In this document: piece after piece, positions 33,048 through 41,769 of the stretch
Numbering within the stretch: the first letter of the stretch is position 1
Layout of the letters: every line of letters begins with the position of its first letter
Assembly (NCBI RefSeq): GCF_044454545.1
Contig: NZ_JBITDV010000010.1
Location: 248,001 to 312,000 of the forward strand
Direction: 5' to 3'
Source of the DNA: Cryptosporangium sp044454545
Lineage (GTDB): Bacteria > Actinomycetota > Actinomycetes > Mycobacteriales > Cryptosporangiaceae
DNA length: 64,000 nucleotides
Program-made: the position numbers and the translations under genes
Notes under the pieces: model-generated
What the model was told of the DNA's origin: nothing
What the model saw: only the letters and a program-made list of their open reading frames with translations
Databases searched by the model: none

Positions 33048-34760
33048 TCACCGGGGCAGCGACGTGCTCACCGGCCCGGGGTTCGAGGCCCCGTGACCCG
33101 CGGGCCGGGCCGCCGCGCCGTCGCCGAGCGCCCCCGTACGATCGCTCACCCGGTCTTCCCGCCCCAGACCACCCTCCACCGCTCCCGGGGGCACCTCGGC
33201 CCGCTCAGCGGGCCGGAAGACCACCCAGGCCTCCGCGGCCAGCAAGAAGATCCAGAACGTGCCGCCGAGACCCCCGAGCAACCAGTCCGCCCACGGGATC
33301 GTCGCGATCGAGGAGATCGCCGCGATCGTGAACCAGGCCGGCGCTCCCCGCCGCAGCGAGCGCCAGATCATCAGCCCGAGGCCGAGCAGGAACGCGACGC
33401 ACCCCAGGATCCCGGCGCGGCGCAGTGCGCCGATCGCCGAGTTGTCGGTCGTGAGCTCCGGGCGTTCGCCGGCCTTGCCGGTCGACTCCCGCACCACGGC
33501 GCCGCGCGGATCGTCGTTGTTGCCGAAGACCTTCGCGACCACTGCGTCGGCCGAGAAGTCGTCGAACACCTGACGCCAGGTGTCGAGCCGTCCGCTGGTG
33601 ACGTCGAGCGTGTCGCTCTGATCGGTGACCGGCGTCGTCACGGTGTTCTGGTAGCGGCTCTGGAACAGCGAGGACATCCCGCCCATGCCGACGAACACCG
33701 CGCCGAAGACGAGGAACGGGATGATCGCCGCCACCGCAGCCCGGCGCCAGTCGGGGTACGACGGCAGCCCGTCGTCGGGCACCGGACGCCCGCCCCGGGC
33801 CCACCACTGGCGACGGGCCAGCACCAGCAGGTGCACGACCGCGGCGCAGACGAGGAAGCCCCACGCCGTCCGCGAGTTCGTCAGCAGGATGACGAGGCTG
33901 GTGAGCCCGAGCGCCGACATGCGCTGCCAGGGCTTGAAAGAGCGGTCGGGCGCGATCCGCAGCGTGACCAGCACACCGATCAGCGCCAGCGAGTTCGGGT
34001 GGTACAGCAGCCCGGGGCCGCCCCAGAAACGCCCGGTCATGCTCCGGCCCCAGGGCCCGTCGGGCACCGCGTGGACGTCGTCCAGGATGTTGCCCGAGCC
34101 GACCAGGAACAGCGCCGAGATCGCCAGCAGGAACGCGGCCACGACGCCGATCGACGGGTCGCGGCCGGTGCGCCGGAGCGCGACCAGCATGCCCAGCGCC
34201 GCCAGCGCGGAGACGCCGAAGTACGCGATCCGCTGCGCGCCGACGTCCCAGTGCGCGGTCAGCACCGCGGAGATGATGCCCAGCGGCCAGTACGCCAGCC
34301 CCAGCCACGCCGCGCCCAGCCGCGGCAGCCGCACCGCGTCACGGACCCAGGGGAACGTCCAGGCCAGCAGCAGGATCCCGCCGATCGCGTAGACCGACCA
34401 GGTCACGGCGCGAGTGGTCGTCCAGGTCCAGGACATGATTCCGCAGAACACGACGAACCCGCCGACGCCCAGGCCCGACCAGGTCACGCCGCGCAGCGAG
34501 AGCGCGAATCCGGCGACCGCGACGGCGAGCGCCGCACCGACCGCGGCCCGGGTGCCGTTGGCGGCGGTCTGCTGAGCCGCCTCCACCAGCCAGGCGACCG
34601 CGACGATGACCGCACCGACGATCAGGAACTGCCGGTGCCGGGGTGTCCACCGGCCGGGGTCGAGCAGCGGGAAGACGCCGAATCGCTGGGTCAGTTTGTT
34701 CTTCGCCACGGCTGTGCTGAGTCCTCCGGTCGCGGTCCGGCCCCTGATTCTCGCATTCAT
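33048..34760 (-). CDS. O-antigen polymerase/ligase-like membrane protein (Wzy/WaaL type)
   Basis: The 570-residue product has about 12 hydrophobic segments and a large extracytoplasmic loop after the LTNSRTAWGFLV segment, the layout of Wzy_C/WaaL proteins. FWGGPGLLYHPNSLALIGVL contains the H-x-N motif common in these polymerases. The C-terminal 60 residues are a Pro/Gly/Ala-rich tail. It is convergent with gmd. It would polymerise or transfer the glycan exported by the flippase. Confidence 0.8.
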   Translation of the reverse strand: MNARIRGRTATGGLSTAVAKNKLTQRFGVFPLLDPGRWTPRHRQFLIVGAVIVAVAWLVEAAQQTAANGTRAAVGAALAVAVAGFALSLRGVTWSGLGVGGFVVFCGIMSWTWTTTRAVTWSVYAIGGILLLAWTFPWVRDAVRLPRLGAAWLGLAYWPLGIISAVLTAHWDVGAQRIAYFGVSALAALGMLVALRRTGRDPSIGVVAAFLLAISALFLVGSGNILDDVHAVPDGPWGRSMTGRFWGGPGLLYHPNSLALIGVLVTLRIAPDRSFKPWQRMSALGLTSLVILLTNSRTAWGFLVCAAVVHLLVLARRQWWARGGRPVPDDGLPSYPDWRRAAVAAIIPFLVFGAVFVGMGGMSSLFQSRYQNTVTTPVTDQSDTLDVTSGRLDTWRQVFDDFSADAVVAKVFGNNDDPRGAVVRESTGKAGERPELTTDNSAIGALRRAGILGCVAFLLGLGLMIWRSLRRGAPAWFTIAAISSIATIPWADWLLGGLGGTFWIFLLAAEAWVVFRPAERAEVPPGAVEGGLGREDRVSDRTGALGDGAAARPAGHGASNPGPVSTSLPR

Positions 34761-34811
34761 ACCTAAGAGAGCTGGACGGTACTCACCCGCTACCCGCTGT
34801 CTATCCGCGAT

Positions 34812-36032
34812 TCACTGGACCAAACGGCCCGCGGCCACTTCCTCGTACACGTTGAGCAGGGCAGCCGTGGTCACCGTGGTCGAGAACATCTGCTCGTAGC
34901 GTCGCCGCGCCCCGGCGGCCAGCCCCGGCGCCTCCGCGACGGCCCGCGGCAGGATCGCCGCCAGCGCGTCCACGTCCGCCGGCACGGTCCACCCGGCTTC
35001 CGCGGCCACCCCTTCCCCGGCCATCCCTTTCCCGGCCGGCTCGCTCGGAGAGGCACCCACCAGGAACGGCAGGCCCCCGAGCGCGGTGGCCAGCACCGGG
35101 CGCCCGTTCGCGAGCGCCTCGACGACGACCATCGGGCACACCTCGTCCCACGTCGACGGCGTCACCAGCGCGGCCGACGCCCGCATCGCCACCTGCACGT
35201 CGGCGTGCGGCAAGCGTCCGAGCAGCTCGATGTCGGTGCGCCCGGCGGCCGCGGCGGCCACCTCGGAAGCCAGCGGTCCGTCCCCGATCAGGCGCAGGGT
35301 TCCCACTGTCCCATCGGGGTGCCGCCGCCAGGCGTCGAGAAGAAGACCGAGACCCTTCTCGGCCGAGAACCGGCCCACGAAGAGCAACCCCGAGCCGACC
35401 TGGTCGTGAGGGCCAGGGTCGGGGACGCCGTTCGGCTTCACCGTGATCTGCGGGTCGGTGATGCCGAACGACCGGAGGTGGTCGGCGATCGCGGGCGTGA
35501 GCGCGAGGTAGCGGTCGACCGACCGCCAGGTGCCGCGGTGGGCGGCGAGCGTGGTCGCCATCAGGACGCTCTGCGCCTTCGACCCGCGGTAGCAGGAATG
35601 CTGGACGGCCGGGTACGGGAACGTCTTGCCGAGACAGTCGTGACAGGAGTGTCCGTCGCGGAAGTAGAGCCCGTTCGCGCAGACCTGCCGGAAGTTGTGC
35701 ACGGTATGGACGACCGGAACGCCGTGTTGATGAGCGGTACGCACCACCCAGGGCGAGAGGAGCGGGTACGGGTTGTGGAGGTGCAGCACGTCCGGTTTTT
35801 CGGCGGCGAGCAGCGCCGAGAGCTCCCGCTGGGCGGGCGCCGCGTAGATCGGCGAGATCGGCAGGAGCGCTTTCTGCACGGCCGAGAACCCCGCGATCTC
35901 GTCCGAGCTGCGCTGGAACGGCAGCACGGTGACGCCGGCCTCGCTGAGCAGCCGGGACTCCAGATCGACGACCGTGTTCTCCCCCGACGGATTCGCCGAG
36001 ACGTAGCGGTTGTGCGCTATCACGATCTTCAC
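34812..36032 (-). CDS. Glycosyltransferase family 4-type protein
   Basis: The 406-residue GT-B enzyme starts at a GTG (MKIVIAHNRYVSANPSGENT) with TGGAGAA upstream; the long frame before it is antisense to the fucose synthase. The donor-site region GSGLLFVGRFSAEKGLGLLL and the TPSTWDEVCPMVVVEALANG motif (E-x7-E type) place it in the GT4 group. Three or four cysteines in SCHDCLGKTFPYPAVQHSC are typical of a subset of actinobacterial and cyanobacterial GT4 proteins. GDP-mannose or GDP-fucose is a likely donor from context. It is divergent from fcl, sharing a 63-bp promoter region. Confidence 0.88.
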   Translation of the reverse strand: MKIVIAHNRYVSANPSGENTVVDLESRLLSEAGVTVLPFQRSSDEIAGFSAVQKALLPISPIYAAPAQRELSALLAAEKPDVLHLHNPYPLLSPWVVRTAHQHGVPVVHTVHNFRQVCANGLYFRDGHSCHDCLGKTFPYPAVQHSCYRGSKAQSVLMATTLAAHRGTWRSVDRYLALTPAIADHLRSFGITDPQITVKPNGVPDPGPHDQVGSGLLFVGRFSAEKGLGLLLDAWRRHPDGTVGTLRLIGDGPLASEVAAAAAGRTDIELLGRLPHADVQVAMRASAALVTPSTWDEVCPMVVVEALANGRPVLATALGGLPFLVGASPSEPAGKGMAGEGVAAEAGWTVPADVDALAAILPRAVAEAPGLAAGARRRYEQMFSTTVTTAALLNVYEEVAAGRLVQ

Positions 36033-36095
36033 GACGGGGTTCTCCAGAGGGTGGTTACGCTGGCGGCAGACGTTACTACCCGGAGAGGACACGCC

Positions 36096-37052
36096 TTGTT
36101 CCACCACCCGGTCCCCCGCGACGCACGGGTTTACATCGCCGGGCACGGCGGCCTCGTCGGATCCGCGATTTGGCGGTACTTCGAATCGATGGGGTTCACG
36201 AACCTGGTCGGGCGCCGGTCGAAGGAGCTCGACCTGCGTGATCGCGAGCCGGTACGGGCGTTCTTCGACGAGGCTCGCCCGCAGTACGTCATCGACTCCG
36301 CGGCCAAGGTCGGTGGGATCTTCGCGAACTCCGCCTATCCGGCCGAGTTCCTCTCCGACAACCTGCGGATCCAGACCAACCTGCTCGACGCCGCCCACGA
36401 GTTCGGCGTCGAGCGGTTCCTGTTCCTCGGGTCGTCCTGCATCTACCCGAAGTTCGCGCCGCAGCCGATCCGGGAGGATTCGCTGCTGACCGGTCCGCTG
36501 GAGGAGACGAACGACGCGTACGCGATCGCGAAGATCGCCGGCGTGCTGCAGGTGCAGGCGATCCGGCGGCAGTACGGCCGGAGCTACATCTCCGCGATGC
36601 CGACGAACCTGTACGGGCCGGGTGACAACTTCGAGATCCCGGGCGCGCACGTGATGCCGATGGTGATGCGAAGGCTGCACTCCGCGATGGAGGCCGGCGA
36701 CGAGACGTTCACGATCTACGGCTCCGGCACCCCGAAGCGGGAGTTCCTGCACACCGACGACGTCGCCCGCGCCTGCCTGGTGCTGCTCGAGCGCTACGAC
36801 GACCCGGCGCCGATCAACATCGGCGTCGGCGAAGACGTCACGATCGACGAACTGGTGCAGATGATCGCCGACGTCGTCGGCTACGAGGGCGAGTTCACCC
36901 ACGACACCTCGAAGCCCGACGGCACGCCGCGCAAGGTGCTCGACGTCGACCGGATCAAGGCCCTCGGCTGGGAACCGACCGTCGGTCTGCGGGACGGTAT
37001 CCGCGGCGTCTACGAGTGGTTCCTCGAGCACCAGGCGTCTTTCCGTCGCTGA
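36096..37052 (+). CDS. fcl: GDP-L-fucose synthase (epimerase/reductase)
   Basis: The enzyme converts GDP-4-keto-6-deoxymannose to GDP-L-fucose. The 318-residue product has the NADP motif GHGGLVGSAI, the SSCIYPKFAPQPIREDSLL segment unique to this family, and the catalytic YAIAK. The start is a TTG at 36096 with GGAGAGGA upstream, giving the family length; the frame is open much further upstream but is antisense to the glycosyltransferase there. Confidence 0.96.
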   Translation: MFHHPVPRDARVYIAGHGGLVGSAIWRYFESMGFTNLVGRRSKELDLRDREPVRAFFDEARPQYVIDSAAKVGGIFANSAYPAEFLSDNLRIQTNLLDAAHEFGVERFLFLGSSCIYPKFAPQPIREDSLLTGPLEETNDAYAIAKIAGVLQVQAIRRQYGRSYISAMPTNLYGPGDNFEIPGAHVMPMVMRRLHSAMEAGDETFTIYGSGTPKREFLHTDDVARACLVLLERYDDPAPINIGVGEDVTIDELVQMIADVVGYEGEFTHDTSKPDGTPRKVLDVDRIKALGWEPTVGLRDGIRGVYEWFLEHQASFRR

Positions 37053-37114
37053 GGCGGCCGGGGGTGCGCAGCGCTTTTCGTGGCTGGGGCCCGGGCAACT
37101 AGGCTCCCAGGGTT

Positions 37115-37879
37115 ATGACGACGTCTACGCGCCCGGGCACGTTCGTGTGTTGCGGCGTCCATATCGAAGCAGTCACCCGGCAGCCGGCCGCCGAGCTGGT
37201 CATCGCCGCGCAATACGGGCAGCCGCGCAGCACGCACCTGTGCAACGCGTACACGTTGTCGCTCGCGGTCCGCGACCCCGAGTTCCGCGCGCTGCTCAAC
37301 GACGCCGACGTCAACTTCGCTGACGGCCACTACGTGGCGATGGTCGGCCGCCGGCGCGGTTACCCGGACATGTCCGCCCGGACGTACGGCCCCGATCTGA
37401 TGGCCGACGCGATCGACCAGGGGCGCGCGCGCGGCCTGAAGCACTACCTGTACGGCGCGTCGCCGTCGACCGTGGCTCAGCTCGCCGACAAGCTGCGCGA
37501 GCGCTTCCCGGGAGCGGAGTTCGTCGGGGTCGAGTCCCCGCCGTTCCGGCCGCTGTCGTCCGACGAGGCCGACGAGTTGGTGGCCCGCGTCGCCGAGGCC
37601 AAGCCCGATGTCTTCTGGGTGGGGCTCGGGACGCCACGCCAGGACGAGTTCGTGGCCGCCTACACGTCCCGGCTGAACTGCACGGTCGTGCCGGTGGGGG
37701 CGGCGTTCGACTTCCACGCCGGCAACAAGCCGTCGGCGCCGGAGTTCCTGCAGCGGCACGGGCTGGAGTGGGCCTACCGCCTGGCCACCGAACCCCGCCG
37801 CCTCTGGAAGCGCTACCTGGTGGGCAACCCCGTCTTCGTCTACGGAGCCCTAACCGACCGCTGGCGCAAAACCCCCTGA
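37115..37879 (+). CDS. WecG/TagA/CpsF family glycosyltransferase
   Basis: Members transfer N-acetylmannosamine or related sugars to lipid-linked intermediates at the membrane. The 254-residue product has CNAYTLSLAVRDPEFRALLN and NFADGHYVA near the N-terminus, then VFWVGLGTPRQDEFVA and the C-terminal block GAAFDFHAGNKPSAPEFLQR followed by LEWAYRLATEPRRLWKRYL, which is hallmark sequence. It is the last plus-strand gene of the glycan locus and is followed by a T-rich terminator. Confidence 0.93.
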   Translation: MTTSTRPGTFVCCGVHIEAVTRQPAAELVIAAQYGQPRSTHLCNAYTLSLAVRDPEFRALLNDADVNFADGHYVAMVGRRRGYPDMSARTYGPDLMADAIDQGRARGLKHYLYGASPSTVAQLADKLRERFPGAEFVGVESPPFRPLSSDEADELVARVAEAKPDVFWVGLGTPRQDEFVAAYTSRLNCTVVPVGAAFDFHAGNKPSAPEFLQRHGLEWAYRLATEPRRLWKRYLVGNPVFVYGALTDRWRKTP

Positions 37880-37888
37880 GCAAGCAAT

Positions 37889-37924
37889 AAGAACGCCCGC
37901 CCCTTTCCCGGGGCGGGCGTTCTT
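37889..37924. terminator. Rho-independent terminator after the wecG-like gene
   Basis: A perfect 15-bp stem (37889-37903 with 37910-37924) with a 6-nt loop is followed by TTTT on the plus strand. It is the clearest intrinsic terminator in the window and may work in both directions. Confidence 0.9.
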
Positions 37925-37943
37925 TTGTAGTTCGAAACCTGGA

Positions 37944-38041
37944 GCCCGCTGAGGGCGACGCTCCCTAGCGTGCGCGATGACGCCGCGTATACCAAATACT
38001 CAAGTCGTCGCGCACGCTTGGGAGCGTCGTCCTCAGCGGGC
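37944..38041. repeat. Large inverted repeat (38-bp arms) between convergent wecG-like gene and rplL
   Basis: Arms at 37944-37981 and 38004-38041 match at 35 of 38 positions around a 22-nt AT-richer centre. It lies 6 nt beyond the rplL stop. It could be the rplL terminator, but the arms are far longer than needed and a separate terminator lies next to it, so a mobile palindromic element (REP- or MITE-like) is possible. Confidence 0.85.
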
Positions 38042-38047
38042 CGCCCA

Positions 38048-38437
38048 CTACTTGACGGAGACGGTGGCGCCGGCGGCTTCTAGCTGAGCCTTGGCCTTCT
38101 CGGCGGTCTCCTTGTTGGCCTTCTCCAGGACGGGCTTCGGCGCGCCGTCGACCAGGTCCTTGGCCTCCTTCAGGCCGAGGCTGGTGAGGGCACGCACCTC
38201 CTTGATGACCTGGATCTTCTTCTCGCCCGCGGCCTCGAGGACGACGTCGAACTCGTCCTGCTCCTCGGGAGCCTCAGCGGCGGCACCCGGGCCGGCCGGG
38301 CCGGCGACGGCGACGGCGGCCGGGGCGGCAGCCTTCACGTCGAAGGTGTCCTCGAAGAGCTTCACGAACTCGGAGAGCTCGATCAGCGTCATTTCCTTGA
38401 AGGCCTCGAGCAGGTCTTCGGTAGCGATCTTCGCCAT
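38048..38437 (-). CDS. rplL: 50S ribosomal protein L7/L12
   Basis: L7/L12 forms the ribosomal stalk that recruits translation factors. The 129-residue product starts MAKIATEDLLEAFKEMTLIE, has an Ala/Pro/Gly-rich hinge and the C-terminal domain EKKIQVIKEVRALTSLGLKE. An AAAGGA site supports the start at 38437. It follows rplJ in the usual pair. Confidence 0.98.
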   Translation of the reverse strand: MAKIATEDLLEAFKEMTLIELSEFVKLFEDTFDVKAAAPAAVAVAGPAGPGAAAEAPEEQDEFDVVLEAAGEKKIQVIKEVRALTSLGLKEAKDLVDGAPKPVLEKANKETAEKAKAQLEAAGATVSVK

Positions 38438-38527
38438 CTCAGGCGGTTCCTTTCGATCGGGGTGCCGGGGGGTCACCCCAGCGACTTGTGTGGTGCGGCG
38501 AGGCGATCAAGCCCCTACGCGGGACGA

Positions 38528-39151
38528 TCAGGCCTCGGCCGGAGCCTCGGCAGCTTCGGACGCCGGAGCGTCGGCAGCATCGGCAGCAGCCGCCGGAGCG
38601 TCGGCTGCGCTTGCGGCCGGAGCCTCGGCAGCCTTCTTCTCCTGCAGCGCCTGGGCGAGCCGGGCGAGCTGGGTCGGCAGCGCGTTGAACGTCGCCGCAG
38701 CCTGCGCCATCTTCGCCTTCATGCCGCCGGCGAGCTTCGCGAGCAGAACCTCGCGCGACTCGAGGTCGGCCAGCTTCTTGATGTCGTCGGCGGTCAGCTT
38801 CTTACCGTCGAGCACACCACCCTTGACGACCAGCAGCGGGTGCGCCTTGGCGAAGTCCCGCAGGCCCTTGGCGGCCTCAACCGGGTCGCCCTGGACGAAC
38901 GCGATCGCGGTCGGACCGGCGAGCAGCTCGTCGAGGTCGGCGATGCCGGCGTCACGCGCGGCGATCTTCGCCAGCGTGTTCTTGGTCACCGCGTAGGTCG
39001 TCTCGCGACCGAGCGAGCGACGCAGCTCGGTGAGCTGGGCCATCGTCAATCCGCGGTACTCGGTGAGCACCGCCGCGGACGAGTTGCGGAATCCGCCGGT
39101 GAGCTCAGCCACCGCAGCGGCCTTGTCGGGGCGAGGCTGGGTGTCAGCCAT
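38528..39151 (-). CDS. rplJ: 50S ribosomal protein L10
   Basis: L10 anchors the L7/L12 dimers. The 207-residue product starts MADTQPRPDKAAAVAELTGG and has VLTEYRGLTMAQLTELRRSL and TLAKIAARD. The C-terminal 35 residues are an Ala/Glu-rich tail seen in actinobacterial L10. The longer upstream frame lies in the regulatory leader and is not coding. Confidence 0.97.
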   Translation of the reverse strand: MADTQPRPDKAAAVAELTGGFRNSSAAVLTEYRGLTMAQLTELRRSLGRETTYAVTKNTLAKIAARDAGIADLDELLAGPTAIAFVQGDPVEAAKGLRDFAKAHPLLVVKGGVLDGKKLTADDIKKLADLESREVLLAKLAGGMKAKMAQAAATFNALPTQLARLAQALQEKKAAEAPAASAADAPAAAADAADAPASEAAEAPAEA

Positions 39152-39334
39152 GGGCCTCCTCTCTCGTAACTCAGGCTGGTTCGTGATCCGGCCCGGAAAC
39201 GAGAGACGCCCCGGCGCAGGGCGCACGGGGCAGCACAGCAGGAAATTCCTTCTGGCGACCGTCCGGCCTGCGCGGGCCGTCCGCGTCAGCGGACCTTCGG
39301 CTGGGTTGCCCCAGCGACCAGCGGTCTTCGGTGG
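39152..39334 (-). promoter_or_regulatory. L10-type autoregulatory leader of rplJ-rplL
   Basis: The 183-nt leader contains, on the minus strand, CCGAAGACCGCTGGTCG followed by several GC-rich stems, the arrangement of the L10 leader to which the L10-L7/L12 complex binds to repress its own translation. I identify it from position and this partial sequence likeness; a covariance model search would settle it. Confidence 0.6.
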
Positions 39335-39346
39335 ATGTCAACGGGA

Positions 39347-39352
39347 AGTCTA
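39347..39352 (-). promoter_or_regulatory. Probable -10 element of the rplJ-rplL promoter
   Basis: TAGACT on the minus strand lies about 10 nt before the start of the putative L10 leader. The -35 position has only a weak match (CGTCGA). The region 39353-39539 shows nothing further. Confidence 0.4.
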
Positions 39353-39539
39353 CGTCACGACCGACACGATCGACGAATTGGGCGGAGAGGGGGCGCCGCA
39401 CGGAGCGGAGCCCCCTCCGGCTCGGCCCACCCTGCATCAAAAAAGTTAGCAGCGCACCGCCAGCGAAGGGCATCCCTGCGGACGAGATGCCCCCATTCGT
39501 CGGCCATACAGACACGAACCGTACGGTAAGTGGACACAC

Positions 39540-39575
39540 GACAGAGGCGGCCCCCATTCGGGAGCCGCCTCTGTC
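39540..39575 (-). terminator. Terminator after rplA
   Basis: A perfect 12-bp stem (39540-39551 with 39564-39575) with a 12-nt loop begins 12 nt after the rplA stop, ending the rplK-rplA transcript before rplJ. Confidence 0.7.
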
Positions 39576-39587
39576 TGCTGACGAGTG

Positions 39588-40304
39588 TCAGACCGCGGGG
39601 TCTTCCTCGGTCAGGTTGCGCGCACGGTTCGGGTCGACCGGGATGCCCGGGCCCATCGTCGTCGTGAACGTGATCTTCTTCAGGAACTTGCCCTTGGAGG
39701 CACTCGGCTTCGCCCGGTTGATCTCGTCGAGCGCGGCCGCGTAGTTCTCGACCAGCTTCGTGTCGTCGAAGCTCGCCTTGCCGATCACGAGGTGCAGGTT
39801 GGCCTGCTTGTCGACGCGGAAGTTGATCTTTCCGCCCTTGATCTCGTTCACGGCCTTGGTCACGTCCGGGGTGACCGTACCGGTCTTCGGGTTCGGCATG
39901 AGGCCGCGCGGGCCCAGGATCCGCGCGATCTTGCCGACCTTGGACATCTGGTCCGGGGTCGCGATGGCGGCGTCGAAGTCGAGCCACCCGCCCTGGATCC
40001 GCTCGATCAGGTCGTCCGAGCCCACCGCGTCCGCGCCGGCCGCCTCGGCCTGCGCGGCCTTGTCGCCGACCGCGAACACGATCACGCGGGCGGTCTTGCC
40101 CGTGCCGTGCGGCAGGTTGACGGTGCCGCGCACCATCTGGTCGGCCTTGCGCGGGTCGACACCGAGCCGGATCGCGACCTCGACGGTCGCGTCGTACTTG
40201 GTGGTACTGGTGGTCTTGGCCAGCCGAGCCGCCTCGAGGGGGCTGTAGAGCTTGGTCTTGTCAATCGTGTCCGCGGCTGCGCGGTACGCCTTGCTGCGCT
40301 GCAT
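39588..40304 (-). CDS. rplA: 50S ribosomal protein L1
   Basis: L1 forms the mobile stalk that moves deacylated tRNA. The 238-residue product has KYDATVEVAIRLGVDPRKAD, the GTVNLPHGTGK signature and the conserved LGPRGLMPNPKTGTVTPDV. It follows rplK by 135 bp. Confidence 0.98.
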   Translation of the reverse strand: MQRSKAYRAAADTIDKTKLYSPLEAARLAKTTSTTKYDATVEVAIRLGVDPRKADQMVRGTVNLPHGTGKTARVIVFAVGDKAAQAEAAGADAVGSDDLIERIQGGWLDFDAAIATPDQMSKVGKIARILGPRGLMPNPKTGTVTPDVTKAVNEIKGGKINFRVDKQANLHLVIGKASFDDTKLVENYAAALDEINRAKPSASKGKFLKKITFTTTMGPGIPVDPNRARNLTEEDPAV

Positions 40305-40439
40305 TTCGCTTCTCCCAAAGCTGTGGAGTCCGTGGTGTTACGAGCCGCGCTCGGCTCTCCCACGACTTCTCGTCTGGCGCCCGCCGAAGCGGGGTGTTTC
40401 CGAGGATCACCGCCCGGGGGCGATGCGGCCCGGTTGCAC

Positions 40440-40874
40440 TCAGTCCTGGACCGTGATGCCCATGCTGCGGGCCGTACCGGCGATGATCTTCGCGGCCTGG
40501 TCGATGTCGATCGCGTTCAGGTCGACCATCTTGGTCTCGGCGATCTGACGGACCTGCTCCTGCGTCACGGTCGCGACCTTGGTCTTGTGCGGCTCGCCCG
40601 ACCCCTTCGGCACACCCGCGGCCTTGAGCAGCAGACGCGCGGCCGGCGGAGTCTTGGTGACGAACGTGAACGACCGGTCTTCGTAGACCGAGATCTCGAC
40701 CGGAACGATGTCACCCCGCTGCGACTCGGTCGCCGCGTTGTAGGCCTTGCAGAACTCCATGATGTTCACGCCGTGCTGACCCAGCGCGGGCCCGACCGGC
40801 GGCGCCGGCGTCGCGGCGCCGGCCTTGATCTGGAGCTTGATGATCGCTGAGAGCTTCTTCTTCTTTGGAGGCAT
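40440..40874 (-). CDS. rplK: 50S ribosomal protein L11
   Basis: L11 lies at the GTPase centre and is needed for thiopeptide binding and the stringent response. The 144-residue product has PAPPVGPALGQHGVNIMEFC with the conserved prolines and the C-terminal rRNA-binding domain with KVATVTQEQVRQIAETKMVD. It lies 87 bp after nusG. Confidence 0.98.
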   Translation of the reverse strand: MPPKKKKLSAIIKLQIKAGAATPAPPVGPALGQHGVNIMEFCKAYNAATESQRGDIVPVEISVYEDRSFTFVTKTPPAARLLLKAAGVPKGSGEPHKTKVATVTQEQVRQIAETKMVDLNAIDIDQAAKIIAGTARSMGITVQD

Positions 40875-40961
40875 CTTCCTGGGCTTCCTGGGCTACTGCA
40901 GATCCCCGGTCTCTCCGGGGAAATCCATGGTGGTCAACAACCGGGCCGGGCGGTAAATGCC

Positions 40962-41681
40962 CTAGATCTTCGAGACCTGGTTGAAGTTGAGCTCCACCGG
41001 CGTCTCGCGGCCGAAGATCGACACGAGCACCTTCAGCTTCTGGGCGTCCGGGTTGATCTCGCTGATCGACGCCGGCAGCGTCGCGAACGCGCCCTCGGTC
41101 ACGGTCACCGAATCGCCGACCTCGAAGTCGACGACCTTCACCGGCGCCTTGACCTCCTTCTGGACGGTCGGCGCGAGGATCTTCACGACCTCTTCGAGGC
41201 TCAGCGGGCTCGGCCGGTCGGCGCGCGAGGTGGCACCGACGAACCCGGTGACACCCGGGGTGTTCCGCACGGCGGACCAGGACTCGGGCGTGAGCTCCAT
41301 GCGGACCAGCAGGTAGCCGGGGAACACCTTCGACTGGACCTGCTGCCGCTTGCCGTTCTTGACCTCGGTGACTTCCTGCGTCGGCACTTCGATCTGGAAG
41401 ATGAAGTCTTCGACGTTCAGGGAGTTGATGCGGCTCTCGAGGTTGGTCTTCACCTTGTTCTCGTAGCCGGCGTAGGAGTGCACGACGTACCACTCGCCGG
41501 GAGCCATCCGCAGGGCGCGGCGCAGCTCCTCGACCGGGTCTTCCTCGACCTCGGGGGCCTCGGGGGCAACGGCCGGAACCTCGTCGAGCGCCGCGACGTC
41601 GGCCGTCGCCTCGTCGTCATCGGTCAGGGCGGCGGTCTCGCCTCCCTCGGGAAGGCGGATTTCCTCGTCGTACTCGGGCAC
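40962..41681 (-). CDS. nusG: Transcription termination/antitermination protein NusG
   Basis: NusG binds RNA polymerase and couples it to Rho or ribosomal S10. The core has the NGN domain (GEWYVVHSYAGYENKVKTNL) and the KOW domain (VGDSVTVTEGAFATLPASIS). I prefer the GTG at 41681 (239 residues, VPEYDEEIRLPEGGE). An ATG at 41726 would add 15 residues but has no ribosome binding site and lies 15 nt from a strong hairpin. The N-terminal acidic extension of about 60 residues is usual in actinobacteria. Confidence 0.95.
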   Translation of the reverse strand: MPEYDEEIRLPEGGETAALTDDDEATADVAALDEVPAVAPEAPEVEEDPVEELRRALRMAPGEWYVVHSYAGYENKVKTNLESRINSLNVEDFIFQIEVPTQEVTEVKNGKRQQVQSKVFPGYLLVRMELTPESWSAVRNTPGVTGFVGATSRADRPSPLSLEEVVKILAPTVQKEVKAPVKVVDFEVGDSVTVTEGAFATLPASISEINPDAQKLKVLVSIFGRETPVELNFNQVSKI

Positions 41682-41740
41682 GCGATGGCTCTTCTCTGTC
41701 TGTGGGTTTACTTCATTGTCCCGCATGCGGAACGCAACGC

Positions 41741-41769
41741 GAGGCCAACCCGCTCAGCGGGTCGGCCTC
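41741..41769 (-). terminator. Hairpin between secE and nusG
   Basis: A 13-bp stem (41741-41753 with 41757-41769, one G-U type mismatch) with a 3-nt loop starts 7 nt after the secE stop. It looks like a terminator inside a classic two-gene operon, so it is either a partial attenuator or nusG has its own promoter. Confidence 0.5.

Noticed and set aside
37944..38041. Inverted repeat as an insertion sequence end
   Set aside because: No transposase gene, no target duplication and only a 22-nt interior, so it cannot be a complete IS; a non-autonomous element remains possible.
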